Source of the DNA: Limnephilus marmoratus
Taxonomy: Eukaryota; Arthropoda; Insecta; Trichoptera; Limnephilidae
Direction: 5' to 3'
DNA: 64,000 bases
NCBI GenBank assembly: GCA_917880885.1
Contig: OU862928.1
Coordinates: 35,886,962 to 35,950,961 of the forward strand
Every line of letters starts with the position of its first letter. Positions within the stretch are counted from its first letter, which is position 1. Of this stretch, positions 42,037 through 55,000 are shown piece by piece. Both the position numbers and the translations under genes were made by a program. The notes under the pieces were generated by a model that ran no database searches, was not told where the DNA came from, and worked only from the letters and a program-made list of their open reading frames with translations.

Positions 42037-42370
42037 AGACGATAGATATATCACTGATATTTTGTTTGATTTTAGTTAAAATAACTTTACAGTCGATTCT
42101 GTTTAATTGGGACAGCTGGTTATTTGGGACAAAACCCAAGGAACAGAAACCAAATAAAGAAACTTGTACAAATTTACTTCGGTTATCAGGGAAACCATTC
42201 TGCTTAATTGGGACAAATTCCGATCTGAATTTGACTCAAAAAATGTCTCAGTAAACGAATTGGAGTTAACCTTCGACCCGTCGCGTGGGGTCTTTAAAAG
42301 CCCAGGTTTTACAGAAATGCTAATTATGTACATTTTAAATGTTCCCTTCCTTACTTTAGGTAGCTTCCTA

Positions 42371-43432
42371 AAGCGGGGTCCAGAGCTCGTCATTTGTCAC
42401 AACAAGTCAATGAATTTATCAAGTTTGTCAATAAATATTCTCAACTTTTGTTGTTTCGAGTTTAGTTGTGCTTTCCATGTTCGACGGAAAACATTTCCCA
42501 AACACTCCATCCCGGGTGAAGCGGGAAGGCAGGCGGGGGGGGGGATTCATTTTTTGACAGATGCCGCGCAATGCGGTCGTGTGGGGAGAATTAACGGAAA
42601 GGCCGCCTTTTGAGGTTATGTGCAATGAGCGGGCATATTCACGAGTTTAAAATATTATTATACTACGTATAATATTATAATAAATATATTTGATAATAAA
42701 ATTATAATATAATATCAAATATTTATAATTATTCTGTTTTTGATGTAAATATTTACGCACTCTAAATTCGTAACTTTAGGTCGTGCCATAATCGATATTA
42801 GTCAGAAATCTTTCCTGATTATTCAAGTTGGCATGGTGAACACAATTTGACAAGTAGTACCTACAAAACATAATAATAAAGTACATAATAACAATGTATG
42901 GCTGTTTATGAAATTTGCGTTTTTGTGTAAAATCATTTCAAGGGCACTGTACATTACTGTACAAAGACATGTTACGCATCCACGTTCCCGCGCGGCGCGG
43001 AGAATATTTCAGGCGTTTCTCGATACCGAATAATTATGTTAATATTTGTTACTATATTATAATTATATTATCAAATATATTTATTATAATATTATACGTA
43101 AGTATAATAATACTTTAAACTCGTGATTATTTAAGCTCGCTCATTATACATTACACATAACCTCAAAAAGTCGTTCGGTTTGTTCTTCCATAAATACGAC
43201 CACACCGCGCGGTTCCTGTCAATTAAATGAATTATACCCCCCGCCGGCTCCCGCCTGCCTTCCCGCTTCACCCGGGATGAAGTGTTTTGGAAATGTTTTC
43301 CGTCGAACACGGGAAGCACAAATAAACTCGAAACATTGACAAACTTGATAAAATCATTGACTTGTTGTGGGACTGTCAATGATTTTATCAAGACAAATTG
43401 AGACAAATGACGAGCTTTGGACCCGACTTAAA
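42371..43432. repeat. Long inverted repeat inside the pogo-like element
   Basis: Arms about 42371-42725 and 43050-43432 are reverse complements with scattered changes (gagctcgtcatttgtcac; acccgggatgaagtgtttt; caaatatatttattataata). Arm length is about 350 bases, loop about 320. Both arms carry the same cttcacccgggat strip. Confidence 0.85.
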
Positions 43433-43759
43433 AGGGACTATACTTGACGCTAGCGCCGCCGACATTCAGTCTGCGCATGTGGGATGTGAGATACAGACTT
43501 GTGTTTTGGCATCAGGCTCAAAAAAATCAACAAAATGCAAGGAAAAACCAAGTTTATACATTTAATTTAATTTTATTGTTGATTTTTTTTTGTAATAATA
43601 ATAAGTCTGTATTAATCTTTAATAGTTAAAAGTTTCATAGAAATTGGTTAGATTTTTTTTTAAAGTGTATTATTAAAAAAATATGATTGAAAATTATTAA
43701 AAAAATGTTCCTTTTGATTTTTAAGCTTTTAAATTGAAGATCTAATTTTTAATATTAAG

Positions 43760-43921
43760 AAGGAAGGAAGAAGAGGAAGACGAAGTAAGAGGGGATGCAG
43801 CACAGCTTCTCCAGGTACCAAATTGGAAGTCAGCCGCTGAGGACAGGAGGAGTTGGAGGCGACTATTGCAGGAGGCCAAAGCTCGATATGGGCTGTAGCG
43901 CCATCGAAGAAGAAGAAGAAT
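43760..43921 (+). mobile_element. LINE 3' tail copy (second family) with (GAA)n end
   Basis: About 160 bases nearly identical to 55668-55785 (gacgaagtaagaggggatgc onward), ending in gccatcgaagaagaagaaga. The short GAA tail marks the true 3' end of the family. It is inserted inside the pogo-like element. Confidence 0.75.
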
Positions 43922-43993
43922 TTTTAATATTTCTTTTTATTTCGAATATCTAATTTTTAATATTTCTTTTTATTTCAATGCAGTCATCATCAC

Positions 43994-44281
43994 CAGTGGC
44001 GGCTCGTGACTTTTGGGTGTGCTAAGGTGCTAATATTAAAAAAAATGGAGTTATGGATGTTGTAGTGGGCGAAAAAAAAATTTTTTTTTTTAAAATCGGT
44101 TTTTTTGTTTGAAGATTTTTCAGGAAATCCGTGTGGCACACGGCCGAACTGAAACTTCCTGAATTTTTTCATACAAAAAACTGATTTCCAAAAAAAAATT
44201 TTTGGCTTCTACAACATTAAGAGTGGCATTTTTTTTAAATATCGGCACTCTAGCACACCCAAAAGTCACGAGCCGCCACTG
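43994..44281. mobile_element. MITE with cagtggcggctcgtgac ends
   Basis: Perfect inverted ends cagtggcggctcgtgacttt extending to about 35 bases; most of the 288 bases can fold into one hairpin. Nested in the pogo-like element. Confidence 0.78.
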
Positions 44282-44509
44282 ATGATTATCAACTGACTAT
44301 AATCGATTAAAATAACACGTAAAATGTATGCTATAACAAAAATTTTATCATATTTATTTTTGGGGTCCTAGGGGACCCCGCGCGACACCTCGCGTTAAAA
44401 AAAATATGCGACGGGCGGAGGGTTAAGAAGGGAACCATGTGCGGTTTGCGACTTGGGACAAAATGTTTGCGTCCCAATCTGACTCAATTAAGCAGAATCA
44501 ACTGTATTT

Positions 44510-47405
44510 AAAAATAATATTTGAAATAGAAGCATTTTTATTTTGGAGCAATAATTGACTACATCAAATAAAACACTTATTTAATTTACATATATTCTAT
44601 GTACAGCTTAGAGTGAAGTGTAAATAATCGAAAATATCTTCAAAATCATGCCTAAGTAAATATTTATCTGTGCTTGAACTCTTAAAAAGAAAAAAATATA
44701 CAAGTATACTTCAACCAACTTAACTCTTCCGGTGGTTGAGGACACAACTTACAAAAAATTATTAAGAATAAAAGTGTATGCTGATGACATCTTTAGTTCT
44801 TGGTTTTGCCACTAGAGTTGAGATAGTTTGGTTGCCGTATATGAAAATAAATGCAATGAGTGTGCAAATAAACATTTTTAATGGTTGAGAGAAGTGTTCT
44901 AAATTTAAAAGGTACATATTTGAATAGACAAGAGGTTTTTTTTTAGTACCTACTTATTGTATTTAGAGAGGGTCTAAAAACTCATAGATAAAATCAACAA
45001 AAATTTTATGTTAAAAATTAAGTACGTTTCCACAGGTTTTGTATAAAATACATGCATTATTATTTTGTATTTTCTGTTTTATAGACATTTAAGTTGGAGT
45101 ACGTGCGATATCCATTGATATAAAAATATGCAATGCAAAAGATTAAAGAAAACTTGGCAATATAGAGTAAAACCTGTATTCTGTCAATGACGTTATATAA
45201 AATAAATAGACTTGCCATAGTCTCACAAACTCAAGATATAATGTGGCAATTAATCAACACTCTTCTGTTTTCAGCGATTTTCAATAATTTCTTAATTCAA
45301 AAGTTATTCATGTATGATAAAGATAGATGCTTAAAAGAATATGTGCATATGGACGAAACAAAAGATAGAACGCGGGCGGCATTTTCGTATTCAAAATTCA
45401 AAAGTTCCGTCGAATACTGTCTCAAGGCCGACTAAAGTAGGAGGCCTGGGCACCAGTCGAATTTTGAGGTGTCAAATTTTCAAGCTATAATGAACAACGA
45501 TAATTTGCAAATGGCGTTGATTGTTATTGTATTTGTTGTTTCTACTGATTTGTATGTTGTTTTACCGCAAGCAAGTAACTAAAGAATTATTAGATTTATT
45601 ATTATAAAAAGTTAATTTTACTTAGTGACGGCATCGACTTAGTAATTTGGTTGTTGCGCATCCAGACCTGTACTTTAGTAGGCCTTGAGTTCTCTAATGA
45701 CGCGTAAAATCTTTAGGCGGAAGCAATTGTATTATTTATATAATCGATAATAATAAGTTATTTGCATGTATTTACGAATGAAATGTTATTCCTTCGCTTT
45801 TACTACTGTTTACCGTGTAATGGAAACATTTTCTCATCACCCAGGAGGGAATTTTGGCGCTTTTTATTGCAATTTACTTACTGGTAGGACACGACCTTAC
45901 TCGACGCGTGACAGTTTAGTACTAAAGTACTAGAAATCGAGTACTCTACAATTGTCTTGTTGTTGGCTTCCCACTTTGAGATTTCTACCACGCGTCTAAT
46001 ATAGTATGTTACATCATTGTATTCTGTACTGATTTTTAATAAATTCTCGTCATTTCTGTTGCTTAGAGGGTCAACTGCGTAATTCTATGTCAAAAATGGC
46101 TAAAACAAATATAAAACATTGTGCTTTGTTGCGTAAAATCAACAATTTAAGTGGCAAAGTGATCTTATCAAATAAAACATAAGTTACAATGATATTTAGA
46201 TTCTCAAATCATATAAATTTAATCATTTCTGTCACTCTACATTACAGATTTTAACTGCCTTACATTTTTTAAGCATTTGATAAATATAATACGTTATTAA
46301 TATCAAAAGTAGTCTAAAATCTAATCGGTTAAACAAAATTGCATTGCAGAATGAGCTGATTTCTTAAAACTGTAAAATAATATTAATTAAATAGTGTTTA
46401 TTGCAAGAGAATTACTTCGGTACCTATTTAACTTTTTCCACGCGATCGTAACAACAGTTGATACGGCAAAAGCCATGCCTCACACGCGCCCGTATCAGCC
46501 CTTGTTACGCTAACTTCGACTGCCAATATCACAGCGCTACTATGTCACAGTATTTTTTCCCGCTCGCTAGGGCATTTGTATAACTATCATGATGCTGACA
46601 TCTTCAGGCATATTTCGAAAGTAAAATTGTATTTCGTAAAAAACATCTATAATCAAGTGAATGTATCCTCGTACCTTTGAATGCAAAGTTCTCAATTTAC
46701 TCCACAGATGGCGCTAGTAGTTTGCGCAGGCGCTCCATGCGATTCCGACTGACCAAATTGGACAAGCGTCGATAACATTTATTATCGAGAAAGTGTGATT
46801 TTGAATTTACATAAAAAATTTATTAATTTTAGTGTCATCAGAAGTTTTAGAACTTGTTTATACGAATTAATTATGAGGTACCACTTGTGTCTATCAATGC
46901 AGTGTCCTGAGTACACGCACGCGGATAAATGGCGCCGTCTTTAAGATAATATGGGTACGTTTTTTACGTTTTTTGTTTTTTATAAACATCTAGGAGTGTT
47001 TACAGACGACGATTTGGTTTCAAATTGTAGATAATAATCTCATCTGTTTATATAGTATGATAAATCATGCATAATATGCTGTAATTTGACATAAAATTGG
47101 TTGGATAGGTATTTGAAATATGACATATACATGTACCGCGTATGGGTATTGAAAAAACGGAGTAGTTCAACGCGGGGAAAAGGTTAAACCGTTTTTTTTT
47201 TCTTTTAAATCATTTCAGAAACAAGCTACTAAGTATTATTTATTAAGCCTTCAAATTTACTACCAAAATGCATTTACATAAAAACAGTCTAAGCAATATA
47301 TTTTCAATGTTTCTTTAATATTGCAACATAATTTGAGATTTAATATATTTAATTTAATCTAAAAATTCATTGCATCTGATCACGTTTTCCTTCAAGCTGG
47401 CATAA
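44510..47405. other. No gene seen between DDX24 and eya
   Basis: About 2.9 kb, AT-rich. An 82-codon frame at 45187-45435 has no recognisable domain. Most likely old decayed sequence. Confidence 0.5.
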
Positions 47406-47409
47406 ATGT

Positions 47410-47690
47410 CAACAAACTGTCGTTAGTGTCAGAATGCTGTCATGAAACTGACAAAAATGTCAAAATACTGTCATTAATGTTGCATGATGTTATATTTACA
47501 ATATGTGGCATAAATTTTAATGAACCGTCAATAATGTCAGAATGCTGTCATGAAACTGACATAAATGTCAAAGTACTGTCGTTAATGTTGCATGATGTTA
47601 TATTTACGACATAAATGTTAATAATCTGTCATTAATGTCTAGTTAATAGCTTAAATGCCAACAAACTGACATAAATATATTAAGATATAG
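47410..47690. repeat. 108-bp tandem repeat built of TGTCA-rich subunits
   Basis: gtcagaatgctgtcatgaaa occurs at 47428 and 47536; about 2.3 units. Within each, ~22-bp subunits of the form actgacataaatgtca recur. The 62-residue ORF here is the same repeat translated twice. Confidence 0.85.
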
Positions 47691-48131
47691 AGAAATCTCA
47701 ATCGACCGTACCTCGAAAGATCGTTTTCCCGCATTTAACGTTTATTTCTTCCTGTCCCGAATTAATTTCACACAAAACTCACAAAAATGGATCACTTCGA
47801 TCGTTCCTCTACATTTTACTGTGCAATCGTTTTAAAGAATGCAGTTTTTTTACTAGATATTTTATTCGATCGGTCGTTTTTCAAAATGTGAACATATCAA
47901 ACCATATTTCTCTTGATTTCAATTAACGGTACTCATAAACAACGAGCGAAACATTAAAAAAAATTTACATTAATTGTCGTTATGTCACTGCGGCATCAAA
48001 CACGGCGATCTTTTTACTTGCAGAAAAACTAGAAAAACACATCGACCTTAAAGGACAAGTTCTGCCACGGTGGTAAAGCATCGAAAGAGAGTATCTCCGA
48101 GTCGTTTTGCAATTACACTGATATAACACAT

Positions 48132-48545
48132 ACACGAGCCGGGAAAAGTATGATTTCCGTGGCCCCGCAATTTGACCATGTTTTCTGGTAGAACATCCCA
48201 AAACAAGACGAAAATGAAGAATAAAATTTTTTGATATCTCGCTTAGTTTTCAAGATATCGATACAAGTTTTTAATTCTATGTAGACTAATACCGTAGATT
48301 GCGCTCAATGCTGCGATCTAATACAGTTTGGTTAGTTTAGGATAGTTTAGGTTAGGTTAGGATAAAAACAGTACTTTTTATACAATTAATCAATTTGAAT
48401 CTGAAACTTTAAGTATCAATATCTCGAAAACTAAGTGAGATATCGAAAAATGTTATTCTTCATTTTCGTCTTATTTTGGGCTGTTCTACTTGAATACATG
48501 GTCAAATCGCGGGGCCACAGAAATCGTACTCGTCCCCACGAGCCT
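48132..48545. mobile_element. Fold-back element downstream of eya
   Basis: Arms 48132-48262 and 48411-48543 pair (tttccgtggccccgcaattt, acgaaaatgaagaataaaat). The loop contains ggttaggttagg. Two ORFs overlapping this region read through the arms and are not considered genes. Confidence 0.7.
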
Positions 48546-48799
48546 CTCGTCATTGACAAATCACTGAAGCAGAAAAATAAGAATATCAAAACTTTATCAG
48601 ATAAATATTACACAAACAAAAAGGCGTGGAAGTGTATGAACATTTTAAATTTGTTTTTAATGGACCTTGACACAGCAATGAAATTTTTGACTATTTGTAT
48701 GAATGTACCATTTTTCTATTCCCGTTTTTTCAATTATATTATCAAAAGATGTCATAAATGTGAACAACAAACTGTGAAAAATAGACAATAAACCTTAAA

Positions 48800-48805
48800 T
48801 TTATT
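48800..48805 (-). terminator. eya: Poly(A) signal of eya
   Basis: AATAAA on the minus strand about 100 bases after the stop codon. Plausible by position; no other signal is closer. Confidence 0.55.
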
Positions 48806-48902
48806 GCTGCTGATTGAGTATTATCGATAGATCTAATAACCGGGCAATCTAAAATTAACAACTAAGAGAGGATATCACAAAGAAGAGCGGCCGGAAAGCA
48901 CA

Positions 48903-49084
48903 TCATAAGAAGCCCATGTCCAGAGCGTTGTGGAGGGCGGCCATGTCGGAGTGACCGCTGATTCGCCAGAATGGATAGTTCTTGGCTTTGGCCGCGGTTT
49001 CCTCTTCCGTACCGTCGCCGACCACGACGTACGTACAGCGATCGCCGTACTTTTGACGGATCTTTTCGAAGCAGGTGTCTTTTC
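48903..49084 (-). CDS. eya: eya last exon (GDGxEEE motif, stop)
   Basis: [59 protein letters not shown] and TGA. The Asp of GDG is the metal-binding residue of the dehalogenase fold. Acceptor tttccag|GA. Confidence 0.97.
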
Positions 49085-52000
49085 CTGGAAAAGTACAAAC
49101 ATTATAAATGAAATGCAAAACTATTATGATGAGACAAATAACACTTAGGCCCTTCTTCTTTCACATACAAGTTGTCGTGCAGTTGGTACACGTTGCTACT
49201 GAATCCACAGGGCTCGTGTCGCCACCAATCATTGTTAATTTCTCTAAATGTCAAACTAGAATGCTTTCATAGCCTCAATGACAACCATACAGTAGCTATA
49301 CTTGTCTTATTCTGTCATTCCTCGTTGACTGTTTTATTCCTAGCATTTATTTAACCACTGGAGCGAGGGCGTTCGCATTTTGGCCAAATTGCGAACACCC
49401 TTGATCATCTGCTGGCCAAAATGTGGCCAATTTGAAAATATATTTTAAAACATTTATTGGAATCATTAAAAAGGTTCCCTTGCGTTTAAATCTTCAATTA
49501 ATCACAAAAACAACTTTGTAGAAGGTATTTGAAATTTGGAACAATGGCAAGAAAAATAGTGAAAATTCGAGTGCATTTGTTTTGAAATCAGAAAAACATT
49601 TAGATCTACCTTGGAAGCAAGTTGTTGGTGTTTTTCATGTGCACAATTCTCATTTTCAATTAAAGAGAAAGAATTTGACCATCTCGGAAGTACATAATAT
49701 CATTTTGTACTCATTCGTTTTGTTGTGGCGATAATTACCTCGAGGTATCGCGGTGGAACTATAAAACTATATTGTAATTGTGTCGTTTGTTCCTTTTGCA
49801 GAGATACAGTGGTAAGTGATTGGTCATTCCTTTTTCCTTGCATACCTTTTTTTTCCTACACATAGAATCATCCAATTCCAGCAAATACCATTTCGTAATG
49901 TTTAATTTTTAGTATTTACAGTCCATTACAAGTGCATCTGAAGCTGTAATTCGCAAGCAAATGCGACAATGTCAATGTCCCGCTTTAATGGGAAGAAGGT
50001 TCAGAAACCTGGGAAAACATGTTGTTGAACCATGAGTCATAGATGAATACCCAATGATATAATCTTATTGAAATATATTATGTAATGGGGCTGACAAAAA
50101 TTTAAGTGACAGTTTAAGATGAAGTCATAGTAAATAATGCAAAATCATATGTTTTTGTTTTGAAAATTTGATCGCTTAGAAGTATTGTAAATGCTTCAAT
50201 TAAATACTGCGTGTAGAACATACCTTGGCCCTTAAAAATATCGGTCATTTTTTTTATAAGTTTTTTAATAAGCCTATAAAAAAATAAAGTATAAGGTCTA
50301 AAAAATACACTTTCAAGTCCAAACTCTCCTATTTATAAACCCCTTTTCGGATATGGTTTTATTGTGTAATGTGGCAAATTCAGTTTATTTTATAATAATC
50401 GCAAAAAAAGTTGATATTTACACCCAATCTTCCCAAAATAAAATAAAATATGCATTTTCGCGTTGATATTTTACAATACGGCCGCTAGTCGACGAATTCG
50501 GTTATTCAAAGTGACCCCTATGGCGTCCACCGAAGAACTACTGTCCACAGCACAGTAGTGAACTAGTGGATCGCCTTAAGCGTAATAGCATACCATTTTA
50601 ATAATATTTGGACATTGATACAAGCGTCATATCTTACCAGTTTTGGTTGCCGAGTAGATATTCTCCACATTGAAGACGCCAGCCAATCCAAACAGAAGGA
50701 CCTTGGCCACTGCCGGAACCAGTTGAGTTGTGGTCACCAAGACATTAACACAGTTTTCCCTAAAAAAAATTCAAATTGTTGATTACCAAAATATCTAACT
50801 GACTAGCCATAATAACTAACAATACTTCATTCCCATTAATTTATTAGTCTGTAATCAAACTCTCAATGACACCGCACTCCTTTCTTCATCTATCCGCTTT
50901 ACATGTTCATACCCATTAGCTTGTTGATTATCCTAACATCTGCCTTCTTTTTGTGATTCATGGTCATATATCTATTGGAGCGATTTTTGCCATATATTCC
51001 CGCCATTTTAACCCCTCCGAATTTTCGCGAATATTCGCTTAGGATGTCTTTAACGAAATGAAATTTTACGAAAACTTTGTGTTATTACCGCTTCACAATT
51101 AAAGCTCTATAAATAAAACATTTCTGAATGTAGCCGAAGAGTAAAAACTGTTTAGGAAAGGTTACAAAATAAGCTTTCAAATTATTACATTACAAATAAA
51201 TATTAACATTTGTAAATATTAAAATTTAGAACGCAAACATTAAAAATAGGTAAAAATGACTCACGTGATGTTTTTATGTGAAAACGGTACTAAAAATCAC
51301 AGATTATGTAAACAACAATGCTTATTCTATTGTATAAATGTATAATAAACATTTTTGTCACCTCACTTTTTTATCATTTCATATAAAAATATTTAATAAA
51401 AATTAACAATGTCGAGCGAGGTTGAGCCGCCGGCAGTAAATTTGGGCTTGTAAATATTTGTGTCATAAAAATAAAATAACGCGACTGACAGCTTATCTTG
51501 TTATGTATTTCTATGGACAACTTGAATAGGGATGTACTATCGACCTTTCACTTTTTGTTTTAGGGATGTAACTAAAACAATAAAACGGAGATGTAACGAT
51601 TTCTATAGAGACACACGCGCTGACGTATAAACACGCTTATTGCACTTGACTGCTGTCCTATTTTTAACGCATATATCTGCTTAAGTTGCGGAGGGGTTAA
51701 ATATCTCCAATTGCTTTTCAAATAAAAAACAATTATCTCCTTGATTGGTCAAAATTAAAAAAAAAAACATTTGTAGCTCCCGCGTTTGTTATTTTGGTCT
51801 TAAAACGAAGTTATTGAAATGCTTTATCTATTATGACTAAACGAGGGATTCTCCGTAAAACATAAACGAAAAGGGTTATCAACTTGGGAGAACAAAATAA
51901 AAATGACGTACAATACAATAGAGGGATTCCCCGTACAACACAAACGAAAAGGGTTTTTTTTTTTTACATGAGCTCCACACAGGAGGTCCTGAGGAAAATT

Positions 52001-55000
52001 ATTTCCCTCAGAGCCTATGTCGTCTTTGGGGATGCTGTGTGGAGGGTTTTTTTAGGGAAAGGAAGGAGAGGAGAGTTCTGGGAACAATAAGGGTTTAAGG
52101 GGAAGGTAGGAATCTGGGGTTTAGTGTGTCCTGGACATCCGCTTCCAAGACATAGACAAACCTCACTCCATGAACCCGGGCACCCCTGCTAAATCACCAA
52201 ACGTAGCGAACCACTTGCGGTGACCTACTGCAGAGGTGTTGGTTATCCAATAATGGTTCCCGGGGCGGCGGTACCCATTCCGCCTCCCAAATTGAGTTGC
52301 CGACTTGGAAGATTTTAAATCCCTAGTTTTTTATTTAAATAAAATATTCGAGTGCAGTTTACACGCGGTAGAAGCGAAACTTTACCAAAACAATCTCAAC
52401 CAATACTTGAAAAGTGAGGCCATAATCAAAGCGACCAATGAGCGCAGACCTAGCGTAATTTCCATTTCATATCTCAACCAATAGGAGCCTTTAAAAGAGT
52501 CATCATAATCAAAGCGGTCATGAGCGCAGTAGATGCGTCGCAGGTGCAGTAATCGTCATTTCCGTTTCATCCGAAATCCAAATCACAGAGGTGCTATAGA
52601 AGTTTCACTTAAAAAATGTTATCACTATCTTGTCTTTTACGTTAGGCCATCTTTATCTCTTTTGATGTCAGTGGCCTTACCTAACAGTTTAGAAACTTAC
52701 CTAGAGTTAATAATGTTGAGACATCTATTGGCCATGGTCAGCCAGTTGTCGGTGGCAGCTTCAATCTCCGCCCTCAACTGAAGCCACTGGTCTCTCTTGC
52801 CTGGGCCCAGTAATCCCCCAACACTGTTAAACAAACAAAACATTAAAAATTAATAAATGCACACAAGTTATGTTCGCAAGAGTACATTTTGTTGATATAA
52901 AAATCTACAGATTTAGTAGTTTGTTCATTTGTAAGTTTCTCCTTTTCATTCAAATTGATCTCAAAATTCTTTGTATAGAGTAAACAGCTTCTCTCTCCGA
53001 TATGTTTTTAGATTTTCACGGCAAAAGTATTTTTTAATTATTTGTTTTTGGGGTGTTATTACCATGTTGCGCTACCTCCTTCTTTAGCCAACGTTTCGGA
53101 CAGTGTTGCAGTGTCCATCAACAGGGGAGATGTGTCTGCGGATCTGCCCTGATGCTGGACACTGCAACGTTGTCCGAAACGTTGGCTAAAGAAGGAGGTA
53201 GCGCAACATGGTAATAACACCCCAAAAACAAATAATTAAAAAAAAGCTTCTCTCTCTGTATCAATTTGGAGGATATAACTTCAATCTAGAATTTTAATCT
53301 AAAAATTAATAACAGAAGAATTAAAATTTGAACCTCTATGAAAACTAAAGTTCCGACTGCAATTTAAGAACAATTTATGAAACTTTGTGAATTTTTTATT
53401 AATTATTTTTATTTTTTTATTTTATTTTATTTATTAGCGTTATAAACAGTCTGTACAAAATTCATAAATGACAGTGATAAAAATAAGTATGTCATAGACC
53501 ACTAAAATAATGACAAATTTAAATTTAGAACCATAATGCAAAAATACACAATACCTACCTATGATATAAACAATTTCTTACAATTTACAAAAAGTAATTA
53601 ACTGAAAATTTTCAAGGGTTTACATTTAAATTTTGATGGATATCAATAATTATATTTCAGGAAGGAAATTCTCATAAGAAACTAGCTTTTTCCCATGGCT
53701 TCGCTCGCATGGTGTAAGGGGGTTCCCCACTCCACCTCCTCCCCCCCCCCTTCCCCCCCGCCCCTCCACCCCAACCCCAACCCCCTCCCTCACCATCTCT
53801 CCCTCCCCCGCTTTCCATACATTTAGTTTTAAAACCTCGCATGCCACCAATAGCAATTTTTTTATACAAATTTCATAATGCCAGAGCTCACCGGAAGTTT
53901 TATAAAAACCTTTTCCTGACAATAACGAACATACAAAAAAAAGAATTATCAAGATAAGATAAGATAAGATGAGCCATTTTTTAAAATTTCTTTATGTTTG
54001 CATTCAAAATTTAAATATTTCAAAATTTATATGTTTATTTCTAATAACATATTTTGAAAGCGCATTTAAACATCTATTAAAAACAGTTTTTAGTTTTCAG
54101 ATACGTTCAGATATATTGCATTTATTAAGATTTTATTGTATAGTGGAAGGAAATACACACTATTTCGCAGACCTTCCAATAGCATTTTAAGAAATACATA
54201 TATGTTTAATATGCCAGAGATTTAAAAAATATAATGCTTACCTATTTCTATAATTGTTATAAATCTCTTTAATCTTCCGATACCGGAAGGCCAGCTTACG
54301 CATCCAGTCCACTCCCCCTCTGACCCCCTGCGCTGGGCACAGTCCTCCGGCGCCCCCCAGTGGTAGGGGGTGTCCCCCCATTCCCCCCGGGCCCCCTTGG
54401 TCCCGGGCTCCGTTGGGACCCCCGGGCGGGGCCAGGCATGCGGCCGAGAAGCCGTCCCCCCGGAAGTTGTAGGTGCTCAGATCTTGGCCATTGTCGTCTG
54501 CGGAAACAGCGTCCACGTGCTCCTGATCACACTCCTGGAATTAAAAAATAGTTCATCATAAGAAAATTATAATACCAACTAACTAACGCCGTTTCTCGCA
54601 GGGGTAGGCAGAGAGGACTTGGCACACACTCCTTGACTCGTTCACATTCATACATCGTCTCGTACATGCTCTTCTTTTATTCTGACTCTTTACATGGCCC
54701 GACTCAAGTATCTGATTCACTTGGTCATGCCATGTCTTTCTCGGGCGTCCCCGACTTCTTCTACCATTCACATGCCCAAACTATCGGAGCGTTCCTTTCT
54801 TGATTTTACTCATTACGCTTACATCAGCCTTGCATTCTTTGCGGATCTCCACGTTTCTCACACGATCATACATGGTTTTACCACATACGCCTCAGGGATC
54901 TCATTTATACAGCATTCAGTCTACTTACATCCTTCCTCTGCCAGTTCCGTGCCTCACTGCCATACATCAGGGTAGGTACCAGTACTCCATTATGGACGGC

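Larger units (their letters stand above)
42090..44504. mobile_element. Pogo/Tigger-like element with giant internal palindrome
   Basis: Ends CAGTCGATTCTGTTTAATTG and CAATTAAGCAGAATCAACTG are inverted repeats flanked by TA (42088-42089 and 44505-44506). A further subterminal tttgggacaaa repeat occurs at both ends. The middle is an inverted duplication. No pogo transposase motif seen. Two later insertions sit inside (43760-43921 and 43994-44281). Confidence 0.75.

Noticed and set aside
45187..45435. 82-residue frame in the DDX24-eya interval
   Set aside because: No domain, no splice partners and no supporting context.
47426..47614. 62-residue frame with an internal duplication
   Set aside because: Direct translation of the 108-bp tandem repeat.
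48435..48791. 118-residue plus-strand frame
   Set aside because: Its first part is one arm of a fold-back repeat and the rest is AT-rich with no recognisable domain.
49900..50040. Possible transposase C-terminus ([18 protein letters not shown])
   Set aside because: Short, and I could not match it to a family; no matching ends found beyond a single TTAA string.
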